DNA of 64,000 nt from Candidatus Peribacteria bacterium (GCA_943356465.1 CALREX010000001.1:1-64000), one strand, 5' to 3'. Shown: positions 36,598-47,172, numbered from the stretch's first letter. Notes: generated from the sequence alone by a model not told the origin. Made by a program: numbers and translations.

Positions 36598-39093
36598 ATG
36601 TTCGTATCTCTAGATCTCGAAACCACAGGAATAGATCCACTGAAAAACAAAATAATAGAATTCGGTGCCGTAAAATTTGATTTAAACGGACAAAAAGAAA
36701 CTCTACAAATTTTAGTAAACCCTGGAATAGCGCTTCCAGACATCATAAAGCACATCACGCATATAACTGATGACGAACTGAAAAATGCACCAAAATTTGA
36801 AGACAAAGCACAGGAAATAAAAGACTTCATAGGAGACTTGCCTATCATAGGCCACAATATTCAATTCGATATTTCATTCCTAAACGCAAACGGATTTAAA
36901 ATAACAAATCCGTTATACGACACATTTCCATTTTCAAGCATAATCTTCCCGAATTTGCCTACATACAGCCTGGAAGTACTTTCTGAAATATTAAATCTTT
37001 CGCACGAAGAAAAACATCGCGCACTCGAAGATTCGATCGCCGCAATGGAATTATTCATGAAATTGTCTCAAAAATTTCAAGAACTTCCAACAGAAACAGT
37101 CAAAAAAATTCACAAACTTTGCAAAAAAACTTCAAATCCATTAGGGGCATTTTTACTGACACTAGAGCCAAAATCGACACACAAAAAATCAAAATCCGAA
37201 GAAAATCAACTCTCAATTTTTTCAGAACCTTTGGAACGAACAACAAAAACAACCGACATCTCACTCCCAAACCAACTTATAGAAAAAATCTCTACAAAGA
37301 TTCTCGAATCAAAAGAAAACCTACTCATAGAACTCTCTCCTCCTTACGAAGATCTGATAAAAAATCTCATCAAACAAATAGACAAAGATTCTTACATAGC
37401 GGTTTCTTCAGAAATTTTCCAAAGCATATCATCGGAAATTCCTGATACTATAGCCAAAATCGAATCACCAAAAAAATACGTATCAATAAAAAGACTTGAG
37501 AAATTACTGGAAAAATCTGAAATCCAAGATCACGAATTCACAGCATTTTCCAAAACAATAATATGGCTCACTGAAACAAAAACAGGACTTTTGCATGAAC
37601 TTTCATTTCTAAATCAGGAAAAACAACTGATTCACGAATTAAACATAGATGAAAACTTGATTGATCCGCTTTCTGAAGCCTTTTTCCTGAAAGGAATAGA
37701 GAAAGATATAGCTAGTCCATCAATTTGTTCACACAACTACCTTGGAGACATCACCACACACTTAAGCACAGATAAAAGCCATTTTCCGCCGCTCAAGCCA
37801 AAAAATCTTATCATAATAGACTTCGATAAATTTGTAAAAACACTACATTTTCAGTCTTCACATTATTTGAAACTTGAAATTTTATTAAATCAAATAAAAA
37901 GGCTTGAAGAAGACCAAACACTCATCGAATCACTTTCCTCAAAAGCAACCATGCTTTTCGGACTGATAAGCATGGTCATGGAACGCTTTACAGACGACAA
38001 TCAATTCATAGAAAGATGCACGATTTCTCAAGAAATCATGGAGGCAAAACAATGGGAAAAAGCGCTACACTCAGCCGAAAGCTTAATTCAGATGCTAAAC
38101 GAAACAAAAGATCCGCTTCTTGCAAAATCAGCAATAATATTATCAGAATTTTTCATCACGCCAAACCTAGAATCAAACCTTTTGCTCATAGAAAAAGACA
38201 TGGATGGAAACGCTGTAATCAAAAAATCACCATTTGAAGTAAAACCACAAATCGAAAAAATCCTAAAAAATTGTGAATTATATAAAGTCATAAGCGAAAA
38301 TGTGGACCTAAACGACAACGGACATTTCATAAAACATCTTTTTGGGCTACCGGAAAACCTTAAAACAATCAAGGAAAACGAACTTCTTCAGTCTTATTCC
38401 GACACAAAAATAGATTTATCCATATCAAACTCAGAACCTACAACTAAAAAATCTGCACCTGAAACAACTACTTCTTCATTCGAAATTTTCATAGCAGACA
38501 AGCCAAATTATTATTCAAGAGAAGACAAAGACCTCATGAAAAATATCGCAAAATATGCAGAAAGTCGCGAAGGAGCAGTCGCAATAATAGCAAATTCACG
38601 CCAACAAATAGAATTTTTCACATTGGAATTAGGCAAACTGCACACTTCACGACAAATCATCTCACTCCTTACAGGAAGCATAGGCAAAATTTCAGAACAA
38701 TTTAGAGCAAATCACAAAAATGCTATCCTCATAATTACTCCAAACGCATGGAATTATTTCAAATACGCAAATCTGGTAAATTCGCTTATCATAACCAAAA
38801 TTCCATTCGATCCACCAAGCGATCCATACCTTATAGCCGCAAGTAAAAACTTCGAAAATCCATTTGATGAATTACAAATTCCACTAGCTGTTTTTGCATT
38901 AAAAAGAATAATAAATCGCATAAAACAGCCAATATCAACACCATCAAACAACTCCGGCCAACAGCAAAATATTACTCCTGTTAACAAAGAAGTAATCATC
39001 TTAGACGACAGACTTTCCACAAAAAACTACGGAAAAGCTTTCATCGAAAACCTCAAAAATATCGCACAAATATCTCCATTTTTACCAATGTAG
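36598..39093 (+). CDS. DinG-like protein: DEDDh 3'-5' exonuclease domain plus degenerate helicase domain
   Basis: FVSLDLETTGIDPLKNKIIEFGAVKF, IGHNIQFDISFL, HRALEDSIAAMELF; C-terminal KIPFDPPSDPYLIAASKNFENPFDELQIPLAVFALKRIINRI...VIILDDRLSTKNYGKAFIENL resembles the DinG C-terminus. Confidence 0.8.
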   Translation: MFVSLDLETTGIDPLKNKIIEFGAVKFDLNGQKETLQILVNPGIALPDIIKHITHITDDELKNAPKFEDKAQEIKDFIGDLPIIGHNIQFDISFLNANGFKITNPLYDTFPFSSIIFPNLPTYSLEVLSEILNLSHEEKHRALEDSIAAMELFMKLSQKFQELPTETVKKIHKLCKKTSNPLGAFLLTLEPKSTHKKSKSEENQLSIFSEPLERTTKTTDISLPNQLIEKISTKILESKENLLIELSPPYEDLIKNLIKQIDKDSYIAVSSEIFQSISSEIPDTIAKIESPKKYVSIKRLEKLLEKSEIQDHEFTAFSKTIIWLTETKTGLLHELSFLNQEKQLIHELNIDENLIDPLSEAFFLKGIEKDIASPSICSHNYLGDITTHLSTDKSHFPPLKPKNLIIIDFDKFVKTLHFQSSHYLKLEILLNQIKRLEEDQTLIESLSSKATMLFGLISMVMERFTDDNQFIERCTISQEIMEAKQWEKALHSAESLIQMLNETKDPLLAKSAIILSEFFITPNLESNLLLIEKDMDGNAVIKKSPFEVKPQIEKILKNCELYKVISENVDLNDNGHFIKHLFGLPENLKTIKENELLQSYSDTKIDLSISNSEPTTKKSAPETTTSSFEIFIADKPNYYSREDKDLMKNIAKYAESREGAVAIIANSRQQIEFFTLELGKLHTSRQIISLLTGSIGKISEQFRANHKNAILIITPNAWNYFKYANLVNSLIITKIPFDPPSDPYLIAASKNFENPFDELQIPLAVFALKRIINRIKQPISTPSNNSGQQQNITPVNKEVIILDDRLSTKNYGKAFIENLKNIAQISPFLPM

Positions 39094-39169
39094 AAATAGA
39101 CTGGAAAGTTATTAAAAAACCAGTTACTCTTCCTCACGTACACATCTTAAACATTAACAAACCTTAAAA

Positions 39170-39799
39170 ATGGCTCACCTATTACCAAAACTTCCTTACG
39201 CATACGATGCATTGGAACCATATATCGATGCAAAAACAATGGAAATCCACCATTCAAAACATCACCAAACATATACAGACAAATTCAATGCCGGACTGGA
39301 AAAACATCCAGAATTATTCGAAAAAACACCAGAGGATCTGCTAAAAGACCTTTCACAAGTTCCTGAAGACATTCGCCAAATAGTCATAAATCACGGTGGA
39401 GGATACGTAAATCACAACCTTTTTTGGGAACTTCTTCGTCCGGGACAGGAAAACAATGCACCATCCGGAACTCTTCTTGAAGCCATAAACAAATCATTCA
39501 CTTCATTTGAAGCATTCAAAACAGCATTCACAACTGAAGCGTCAGCAAAATTCGGAAGCGGCTGGACATGGCTTTGCATAGATCATACTGACAAACAAAG
39601 TGACACAAAAAAACTCATAATCATATCAACTTCAAATCAGGATTCCCCACTATCAAAAGGCTTAACCCCAATCATGGCACTGGACATTTGGGAACACGCA
39701 TACTACCTAAAACACCAAAATCGCAGACCCGAATACATTGAAAACTGGTGGAAAGTTGCAAATTGGTCAAAAGCAGAAGAATTGCTACAACAAGCCTAA
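39170..39799 (+). CDS. superoxide dismutase (Fe/Mn family)
   Basis: LPYAYDALEPYIDAKTMEIHHSKHHQTYTDKFN; GGGYVNHNLFWELL; ALDIWEHAYYLKHQNRRPEYIENWW. Confidence 0.96.
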   Translation: MAHLLPKLPYAYDALEPYIDAKTMEIHHSKHHQTYTDKFNAGLEKHPELFEKTPEDLLKDLSQVPEDIRQIVINHGGGYVNHNLFWELLRPGQENNAPSGTLLEAINKSFTSFEAFKTAFTTEASAKFGSGWTWLCIDHTDKQSDTKKLIIISTSNQDSPLSKGLTPIMALDIWEHAYYLKHQNRRPEYIENWWKVANWSKAEELLQQA

Positions 39800-39836
39800 A
39801 ACTTCACAATAACAGGGTAGTAAAAATCACATCGTC

Positions 39837-39864
39837 TTGACAAATTTTAGAAATAGCGTAAAAT
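39837..39864 (+). promoter_or_regulatory. promoter TTGACA-16-TAAAAT
   Basis: TTGACA 39837-39842, TAAAAT 39859-39864; precedes ORF 39893. Confidence 0.7.
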
Positions 39865-39892
39865 CCACATCCTACTTTTAAAAACACTAAAA

Positions 39893-40522
39893 ATGTCACA
39901 CGAAGGAAGACAACATGGAGCAACACCTGGCAATCATACATCAGAAGCAGATAGAGCATATATTAGAAGATTGGAAACAACGTTAAATCCTCAAAGACAA
40001 CCAAAAGGCCCAAGTTTAGGATCAAGAATAGCAAGATACGCAACAATTACAGCTTTAGCAACAGGAGCAGTATTAGGAATAAAAAAATGCTCTGATTACA
40101 CTGCTACAGCACCAGGAGAAAAAGCCAGACTAGATCTCGCATCAGAATTACCCGAAGATTTAAATTTACCAGGAAAAGACAGATTAAAACTCGACTGTAT
40201 TACAGGCCGTATAGCCCTAAGATGCCAAGGCATACAAACAGGAGCACTGAGAGGCGAAGATGGATTTGAATCAGCAAATTGTGACACATTAGCTTTAGAT
40301 CAAATAGAAGAAAGCAAAGGTCCAAACAGAAAAATATCATCTCTTGCATCGGCAGCAAAGGCACTTACATCAAATACAGGGATAGAGCCAACTTTTTTAT
40401 GTAGTGGATCGGGAGCAGATCGAGTCTTAAAGATAGACGTACTAACAAATCCAAGCAAAACCATTACCCCACAAAGCCTGAATACACCAATCGGCGATCA
40501 AGGCTACACACTACATCCATAA
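39893..40522 (+). CDS. hypothetical protein with one predicted TM segment
   Basis: 209-aa ORF behind a good promoter; ATITALATGAVLGI hydrophobic segment. Confidence 0.65.
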   Translation: MSHEGRQHGATPGNHTSEADRAYIRRLETTLNPQRQPKGPSLGSRIARYATITALATGAVLGIKKCSDYTATAPGEKARLDLASELPEDLNLPGKDRLKLDCITGRIALRCQGIQTGALRGEDGFESANCDTLALDQIEESKGPNRKISSLASAAKALTSNTGIEPTFLCSGSGADRVLKIDVLTNPSKTITPQSLNTPIGDQGYTLHP

Positions 40523-40581
40523 AACAATTTGCCTAAAAACAAAAATCCCAGTAAAATCTACAAAGGTTTTAACAAAACTTT

Positions 40582-41142
40582 ATGATATATGCATTATTGA
40601 TTCTGGCAGTAGTAGCAATTTTAATTGTAGGTCTTTATAACAGCGTAATAAGCCTGAAAAACAAATGTGACGAGGCTTGGTCAGACATAGACACACAACT
40701 AAAACGCAGATATGACCTTATTCCAAACGTAGTTGAAACAGTAAAAGGCTATGCACAACACGAATCAGCAACACTCGAAAAACTCACAGAACTTCGCTCG
40801 CAAGCCATGCAGGCAAAAGATATCGAGGATAAAGAAAAATCAGAAAACATGCTTTCAAGCACATTAAAATCACTTTTTGCAGTAGCTGAAAATTATCCGG
40901 AATTAAAAGCAAATCAAAACTTTCTTGATCTTCAAAACAAACTTGCTGAAGTGGAAGACAATCTTCAGCTCTCACGCCGTTATTACAACGCAGTGGTGCG
41001 TGACTTCAACACAAAGATTCAAGTCTTCCCAAACAACATCCTAGCCCAAATGCTAGGCTTCACATCACGTATCTTCTTCGAAGCATCTGGTGCTGAGAAA
41101 GAAAATGTGAAAGTGGATTTCAAGGAAGAGGAGAAGAAGTAA
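40582..41142 (+). CDS. lemA: LemA family protein
   Basis: YNSVISLKNKCDEAWSDIDTQLKRRYDLIPNVVETVKGYAQHE; RRYYNAVVRDFNTKIQVFPNNILAQMLGF. Confidence 0.95.
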   Translation: MIYALLILAVVAILIVGLYNSVISLKNKCDEAWSDIDTQLKRRYDLIPNVVETVKGYAQHESATLEKLTELRSQAMQAKDIEDKEKSENMLSSTLKSLFAVAENYPELKANQNFLDLQNKLAEVEDNLQLSRRYYNAVVRDFNTKIQVFPNNILAQMLGFTSRIFFEASGAEKENVKVDFKEEEKK

Positions 41143-43122
41143 TTACACCCCATACTCTTCTCTTAGAGCCTCTATTTCATCCCTGATCTCAGCCGCTTTT
41201 TCGAAGTTTAGATTTTCACTTTCAATATCCATTTTATCTTCAAGAACTTTGATCAACCGACCAACCTCATCCTTCGGCACTTTTTCACCGTTAAACCTTC
41301 CCTTATCTTTCTTTTTGCCTCCCAGATGAGAAATATCACGAATCGCCTTTTTGATGGTTTCAGGAGTGATTCCATGTTCTTTATTGTAAGCCACCTGTTT
41401 TTCGCGACGTCGATTTGTCTCTTTTATTGCCCCTTTTATCGCAGGGGTTTCAACGTCTGCATACATAATCACATTTCCATTTACATTTCTGGCACATCTT
41501 CCGGTCGTCTGGATTAAAGCGCTTTCACTGCGCAAAAATCCTTGTTTATCTGCATCCAAAATCGCCACAAGACTAACCTCAGGCAAATCCAAACCTTCTC
41601 TAAGCAGATTTATACCGACCAAAACATCAAACTTTCCAAGACGTAAATCTCTCAAAATCTCAATTCTTTCAATAGTCTCAATGTCAGAATGCAAGTACCT
41701 TACACGAATATCGGCATCCGACAAAAATTCCGTCAAATCTTCGGCACTTCTTTTTGTCAAAGTCGTGATAAGCACTCTTTCGCTTCTATCAGTCACAACT
41801 TTTATCTCCTTAAGCAAATCTTCTATCTGTCCTTTCGAAGGACGCACCGAAATTGGCGGATCCACCAGCCCTGTAGGACGCACAACCTGCTCTACAATCG
41901 CAGCTTCTTTAGTATGTTCAATCTCATACTTTCCTGGAGTTGCAGAAACAAAAACAGTATTTTTCATATAATCTTCAAACTCCTCGAACTTAAGAGGCCT
42001 ATTATCATGCGCTGAAGGAAGCCTAAAACCATGTTCTATCAAAGTTGTTTTTCTCGAAAAATTTCCATTGTGCATTCCACCAATTTGCGGAACCGTCATA
42101 TGAGATTCATCAATAAAAAGAAGAAAATCTTCAGGCAAATAATCCATCAAAGTCGTCGTCCTTTCTCCAGCCGCTTTTCCGCTAAGATAACGCGTATAAT
42201 TCTCAATTCCACTGCAATATCCGGTCTCAAGCAAAATTTCGATATCGTATTCAGTTCTTGTTTTTATCCTTTCCGCTTCAATATCACGACCTTGTTTTTT
42301 TAGCTCATTGTAGCGCAAATCAAGGTCTTTTCTTATTCCATCTACAGCCCTCGCGACTTTTTCCTCTGTAGTTACATCATGCTTCGCAGGGAAAATCGTA
42401 ATCTCATCCATCTTGCGAACAAGTTCTCCTGTAAAAGATTCAACCTCAGAAATCGCATCAATATCATCACCAAAAAACTCGATCCTGTAGACATTATCTC
42501 GATCTGGTGGGTAAATTTCAACAGTATCTCCAAGTACATGAAACATTCCATTTTTAAATTCCATCGCACTTCTGGAATACTGCATGTCCGTAAGTTGTCT
42601 CAAAAGTTTATCTCTGGGAATCACGTCGCCGACTTTTATAGTTCGCGCCATCGCCTTGTAATCTTCAACAGAACCAAGACCGTAAATACATGATACAGAA
42701 GCCACGATAATCACATCGCGACGAGTCAGCAAATTCGCAGTTGCAGCATGTCTGAATTTCTCAATTTCTTCATTTATCGCCGCATCTTTTTCAATATAAG
42801 TATCCGTCGAAGGCAAATACGCTTCCGGTTGATAATAATCATAATAAGAAACGAAATAACTCACGGCATTATCAGGAAAAAATTCCTGAAACTCACTGCA
42901 AAGTTGCGCCGCCAAAGTCTTGTTATGCGCCAGCACAAGGGCAGGACGCTGCAGCTTCTCAATCACTTTTGCCATCGTAAAAGTCTTTCCCGATCCGGTG
43001 ACTCCAAGCAAAGTTTGAAACCTTTCTTTCTTATCCAGCCCTGCAGTAAGCGCTTTTATAGCTGTCGGCTGATCTCCGGCCGGCGTCATTTCTGATTTTA
43101 AAACAAACTTCTTATCAATCAT
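41143..43122 (-). CDS. uvrB: excinuclease ABC subunit B (start at MIDKKF; longer ORF to 43155)
   Basis: PAGDQPTAIKALTAGL, LLGVTGSGKTFTMA, SYYDYYQPEAYLPSTDTYIEKD, C-terminal UVR motif. Confidence 0.97.
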   Translation of the reverse strand: MIDKKFVLKSEMTPAGDQPTAIKALTAGLDKKERFQTLLGVTGSGKTFTMAKVIEKLQRPALVLAHNKTLAAQLCSEFQEFFPDNAVSYFVSYYDYYQPEAYLPSTDTYIEKDAAINEEIEKFRHAATANLLTRRDVIIVASVSCIYGLGSVEDYKAMARTIKVGDVIPRDKLLRQLTDMQYSRSAMEFKNGMFHVLGDTVEIYPPDRDNVYRIEFFGDDIDAISEVESFTGELVRKMDEITIFPAKHDVTTEEKVARAVDGIRKDLDLRYNELKKQGRDIEAERIKTRTEYDIEILLETGYCSGIENYTRYLSGKAAGERTTTLMDYLPEDFLLFIDESHMTVPQIGGMHNGNFSRKTTLIEHGFRLPSAHDNRPLKFEEFEDYMKNTVFVSATPGKYEIEHTKEAAIVEQVVRPTGLVDPPISVRPSKGQIEDLLKEIKVVTDRSERVLITTLTKRSAEDLTEFLSDADIRVRYLHSDIETIERIEILRDLRLGKFDVLVGINLLREGLDLPEVSLVAILDADKQGFLRSESALIQTTGRCARNVNGNVIMYADVETPAIKGAIKETNRRREKQVAYNKEHGITPETIKKAIRDISHLGGKKKDKGRFNGEKVPKDEVGRLIKVLEDKMDIESENLNFEKAAEIRDEIEALREEYGV

Positions 43123-43197
43123 TTTGCGTATTTTAAAGCCAAAAGAGCATATCACATCTTCAAATTCTTGGACAGTGATTGTTTACACACCAAGCTT

Positions 43198-46125
43198 TTA
43201 TTCAACCAAATCCTGCAACATTTCCATAATTTCCTGATTTCCACGAACAAAATTAAGCAAACCAAGCTCAATCTTCCTAACTTTTTCCAAAGGAATACCC
43301 AACTTTTTAGAAAGCTCCGCTAAAGTCAGATTTTTACCGTCAACTCCAGATCCAAACCTGTGAATAAAAACATCAAAATCACGATCCTTCCGACTTGAAC
43401 CCGAATATCCAGCAAAAAACTTAGATTTCAGCGAAGCTAAAACATTTTTTTTATCTACAATAGCAGGATTAACAGACAAACCAACAACATCCTCATAAAC
43501 TTTCTTAACCATTGCATCTCCGTAGACTACCAATAACTCAGCAACATTTGAATATTTATCATGTTTTCTTATTTTATCAAAAAAATCATCATCAAAATCA
43601 CCTGCAAGCATTTGATTCTTGGCTAGGTCCAGCATCTTTTGAGTTACGACTCCATTTCCAATAGTTTTAGTCAATCCATGCAAAACACCAACCATAAGCT
43701 GTATATACAAAACTTTAAGCTGCGGCTCAATATTCATACCATCAACTTTCGAACAAATTTGATCAATAAATTCCGTGATTCCCTTCAAAGAATATTTGCT
43801 ATAACCAGCCACAAGCTCGGCAACAATAGCACTCCTATCTTTAAGCGCACCATCTTGCAAGAACTGTAATTTTTGAAACATTGTAGCAGGACTGGTTCTG
43901 GTACTTCTCCAGCCGGTGATTGCAAAAGCTCCATCACCCAAAGCTTCACCAAGGCGTTCACGCGCAAATCTATTTTTAATAGCATTCCTAAGCCTCGTAA
44001 TCCATATACGCTTTATGGAGGGAAGCGACTTATCCAAAAGATCTTCATAATCACTGAAATCTAAAGAACTTTTACCACAATCTTCCACGCTAAGCTCCAC
44101 TCCTCTAAAAAAAGTAACTTTTGCCCTAAAGTCCTCAACAGTTTCACCGCCGGCAACAAGCCTTTTCGCCAATAAATCATCACATCCGACATTTTTCAAA
44201 TAAATAACAATATCTCGTTGTTCCGGTGTTAAATTGTCAGCGTTCTCGCAAGCCACAAGCCCATCAAGACCAGCATACATAACATCTCTTGTTACAGGCA
44301 TTTTCAGCCTATTCAATTCTTCTATTTTTGCAAAGGCATACTCAACTCTCTCCATATTTTCACAAAAATAATCCATATCCTTATAACCAAATCTATATCT
44401 TCTAAACACAGCTTCAAGCTCTTTTTTCCTTTGCACACGCAAAACAACACTTTTCAAAATTGCCATGTAATCGGCATCTTCATCGGAAAGTGCTGTAACT
44501 TCAGCATCATCAGCCTCTTCAAGAACAACTTCAATGTCAATTTTATCAATTTTTGCACCAACCGTAGGTTTAAGTCTCTCAGCCAGATTTATTCTTAAAG
44601 TCCATTTTTCCGCATTCTCATCTGAATCATCGACCAATTTATCTCTTACAAAATACCTGAATTTTGCAATTGGAAATCTATTTGACCAAGACCATTGATA
44701 ACGCCCGTCATATCCAGCCGCTTTCAAAACTTTACAATATTGCCGTATATTATCAGGCTCGGCATCAACAGCGGTCCTATACATAGCGGCAACATCAAAA
44801 CCATAAATTTCAGCCAACTCATTTCTTCTATCATTTTTCGATAACTTTCTCCATGTCTCCTCTATCTGAGCATCCCGCTGGGCGGCAGCACCATTCAACC
44901 ACCACCAATATTCAGATTTAAAAGGCACACCTCTAGCCTCAATCCCTTCAATATGTTCAAGAATTCTTGCAGAACCGCTCTTCATAAGATAAGAAGGGGG
45001 CAGATCTATATTTCTCTCGGCAAGAAAATTTGAAAGTTTTTCATCAGCAGCATTTTTATCCAATTTTCCTCTTTGAAATTTCTTTGCAAATGACCTGATT
45101 ATATCGGTCGTTCTCATAAGCAAACTGATTTTTACTTCTCCAAACAACTCAATCATAAGCTCTGCTCTCTCAAGCAAAACAGAAGGCTTACATTTTTTTA
45201 ACTGAGTCGACAACCCATCAAAAGGATGGCCAAATTCAGCTAATTTTGCCATCGCCTGCCTTTCATTTTCATCAAATTTTCTCTCACGTTTTTTACGAAC
45301 TTTCGGTATCACATCATCATTTTTTGGACTGGATTCAATCACATCGTCACCATCCTGTCCAACATCAGAATCATCAGCAACCTTAGCCTCAAAATCAATT
45401 TCCTCACCCAAAATAATTTCCTTCACAGCATTTGAAAAACTTCCATAACAGGCTATAAAACCACGAGAATAGTGGATAACTTCACGAAAAACAGGCAAAT
45501 TTGAATCAGGTTTATACTCTCTATTTACATGAGAAAATCCATTCTTTTTGTTATACACACGCCAAAGATCAGCGGAAATTCTCATTTTCACATCCTGTAT
45601 ATCTTTTAGATCAACGATCAAAGGAAATCCCATATCACGAACAAGCTCATCAAAACCGGAATCAAAGGATTCTCTAATCCTTTTATTAAAAGTAATTGGA
45701 TGAACACTATACTGAGGATTTCTAAACATAAAAAGAGTAGCTTCCAAATATGCAAATTTTTCTCCTGCATCATACCGCACTTTAAAATTCTTAAACTGAT
45801 CGTCAAAAATATCTTTCAAAAAAGTTAATTTTCTTCTTACCTCAACAACTTTTTCAGCCACGGAAGAAGCCATCATCCTAAGCTCATCATCTGCAGAAAG
45901 CCTCAAACTTTCCAAAACTTTATCAATAGCACCAGAAACACCGGACAAAATAAAATCGATATTAAAATTTCCATTGATATTCAAAATCCTGTCACGCACT
46001 TTACTGAAAACAGCGACAATTGCAGGAAATTTCTGAACTTCGGTGGAAGCGGCAACTTTATCAACAATTTGCAAAGCCTGCTCACCGCATGACATCTCAA
46101 AATTGGCATCTACCGTTTTATACAT
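43198..46125 (-). CDS. 975-aa hypothetical protein with C-terminal sigma-region-4-like HTH
   Basis: Long ORF; C-terminal KNLTLAELSKKLGIPLEKVRKIELGLLNFVR. Confidence 0.75.
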   Translation of the reverse strand: MYKTVDANFEMSCGEQALQIVDKVAASTEVQKFPAIVAVFSKVRDRILNINGNFNIDFILSGVSGAIDKVLESLRLSADDELRMMASSVAEKVVEVRRKLTFLKDIFDDQFKNFKVRYDAGEKFAYLEATLFMFRNPQYSVHPITFNKRIRESFDSGFDELVRDMGFPLIVDLKDIQDVKMRISADLWRVYNKKNGFSHVNREYKPDSNLPVFREVIHYSRGFIACYGSFSNAVKEIILGEEIDFEAKVADDSDVGQDGDDVIESSPKNDDVIPKVRKKRERKFDENERQAMAKLAEFGHPFDGLSTQLKKCKPSVLLERAELMIELFGEVKISLLMRTTDIIRSFAKKFQRGKLDKNAADEKLSNFLAERNIDLPPSYLMKSGSARILEHIEGIEARGVPFKSEYWWWLNGAAAQRDAQIEETWRKLSKNDRRNELAEIYGFDVAAMYRTAVDAEPDNIRQYCKVLKAAGYDGRYQWSWSNRFPIAKFRYFVRDKLVDDSDENAEKWTLRINLAERLKPTVGAKIDKIDIEVVLEEADDAEVTALSDEDADYMAILKSVVLRVQRKKELEAVFRRYRFGYKDMDYFCENMERVEYAFAKIEELNRLKMPVTRDVMYAGLDGLVACENADNLTPEQRDIVIYLKNVGCDDLLAKRLVAGGETVEDFRAKVTFFRGVELSVEDCGKSSLDFSDYEDLLDKSLPSIKRIWITRLRNAIKNRFARERLGEALGDGAFAITGWRSTRTSPATMFQKLQFLQDGALKDRSAIVAELVAGYSKYSLKGITEFIDQICSKVDGMNIEPQLKVLYIQLMVGVLHGLTKTIGNGVVTQKMLDLAKNQMLAGDFDDDFFDKIRKHDKYSNVAELLVVYGDAMVKKVYEDVVGLSVNPAIVDKKNVLASLKSKFFAGYSGSSRKDRDFDVFIHRFGSGVDGKNLTLAELSKKLGIPLEKVRKIELGLLNFVRGNQEIMEMLQDLVE

Positions 46126-46197
46126 AGCGTAAATTAAGACACAACTTTAGCTAAAAACAAGATTACATTCAAGGCAAAAGAATAGTAAAATACAAAC

Positions 46198-47007
46198 ATG
46201 AAATTACTCTCCTTCGCAATCGACCTCGCAGAAAAAGCCGGAAAAATAATTTTAGCTACAGAGAAAAATCGCATCAAGATAACAAAAAAAGCCAGATACG
46301 ATCTCGTTACAAATGCAGATAAAGCCTCGGAGAAATTTATCATGGAACAGATAAAAAAATATTATCCGGAACATGAAATCTTGTCGGAAGAAGACTTTTT
46401 CAAAAATAAAAAAATTCCAAATGCGGAATATGTCTGGATAGTTGATCCACTCGACGGCACAACGAATTTTGCCCATGGATTACCTATTTTTTCGATATCA
46501 ATCGCACTGGTTCACATGAAAAAAATAAAATCCTCAAAAAGTTTTCAGTACATGCACGGAGAAATAATAGTCGGAGTGGTTTACGCTCCAAAAATGAATG
46601 AGATTTTTTATGCAGAAAAAGACAAAGGCGCTTATCTAAACGGAAAACGCATTCGCACATCGGCTGTAAAAACACTTGAAGATTCACTAATAGTCACAGG
46701 ATTTCCTGTCGCACACAAAGAAGTAAATGTCCCATATTTCACAAAAATGCTGCCAAGGTGCCAAGCACTTAGACGGCTTGGTTCAGCCGCAATCGACCTT
46801 TGCTATATCGCCTGTGGAAGATTTGACAGCTATTGGGAATTTAGACTCAAGGCTTGGGATATAGCAGCAGGAAGCCTAATCGTAGAAGAAGCAGGAGGCA
46901 TAGTCACAGACACAAATGGAAAAACTCTCGACCTTTTCGGCCAAGACATCCTCGCCACAAACGGCTTTCTTCACAAAGAAGTTGTAAAAATCTTTTCAAA
47001 GCTTTAA
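46198..47007 (+). CDS. suhB: inositol monophosphatase family protein
   Basis: ILSEEDFF, WIVDPLDGTTNFAHGLPIFSISIAL, KAWDIAAGSLIVEEAGG. Confidence 0.93.
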   Translation: MKLLSFAIDLAEKAGKIILATEKNRIKITKKARYDLVTNADKASEKFIMEQIKKYYPEHEILSEEDFFKNKKIPNAEYVWIVDPLDGTTNFAHGLPIFSISIALVHMKKIKSSKSFQYMHGEIIVGVVYAPKMNEIFYAEKDKGAYLNGKRIRTSAVKTLEDSLIVTGFPVAHKEVNVPYFTKMLPRCQALRRLGSAAIDLCYIACGRFDSYWEFRLKAWDIAAGSLIVEEAGGIVTDTNGKTLDLFGQDILATNGFLHKEVVKIFSKL

Positions 47008-47063
47008 AAATACATCCATCTTGCCCTTTTTTAGCATTTCTACTACTATTTCGTCCGTCAAAT

Positions 47064-47140
47064 GCGTTCGTAGCTCAGTTGGATAGAGCGTTGGCTTGCG
47101 GAGCCAAAGGTCGCAGGTTCGATTCCTGCCGGACGCACCA
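47064..47140 (+). tRNA. tRNA-Arg (anticodon GCG), CCA encoded
   Basis: Full cloverleaf read by eye: acceptor GCGTTCG/CGGACGC, D arm AGCTCAGTTGGATAGAGC, anticodon stem TTGGC/GCCAA with loop TTGCGGA, T arm GCAGGTTCGATTCCTGC. Confidence 0.95.
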
Positions 47141-47172
47141 TATGCCACTCCGCCTTACATTATAAAAGAAAT

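Noticed and set aside
36861-37445. Small ORFs overlapping the DinG-like gene
   Set aside because: Alternative-frame ORFs inside a strong CDS.
42379-43095. Plus-strand ORFs across uvrB
   Set aside because: Antisense to highly conserved uvrB; no independent support.
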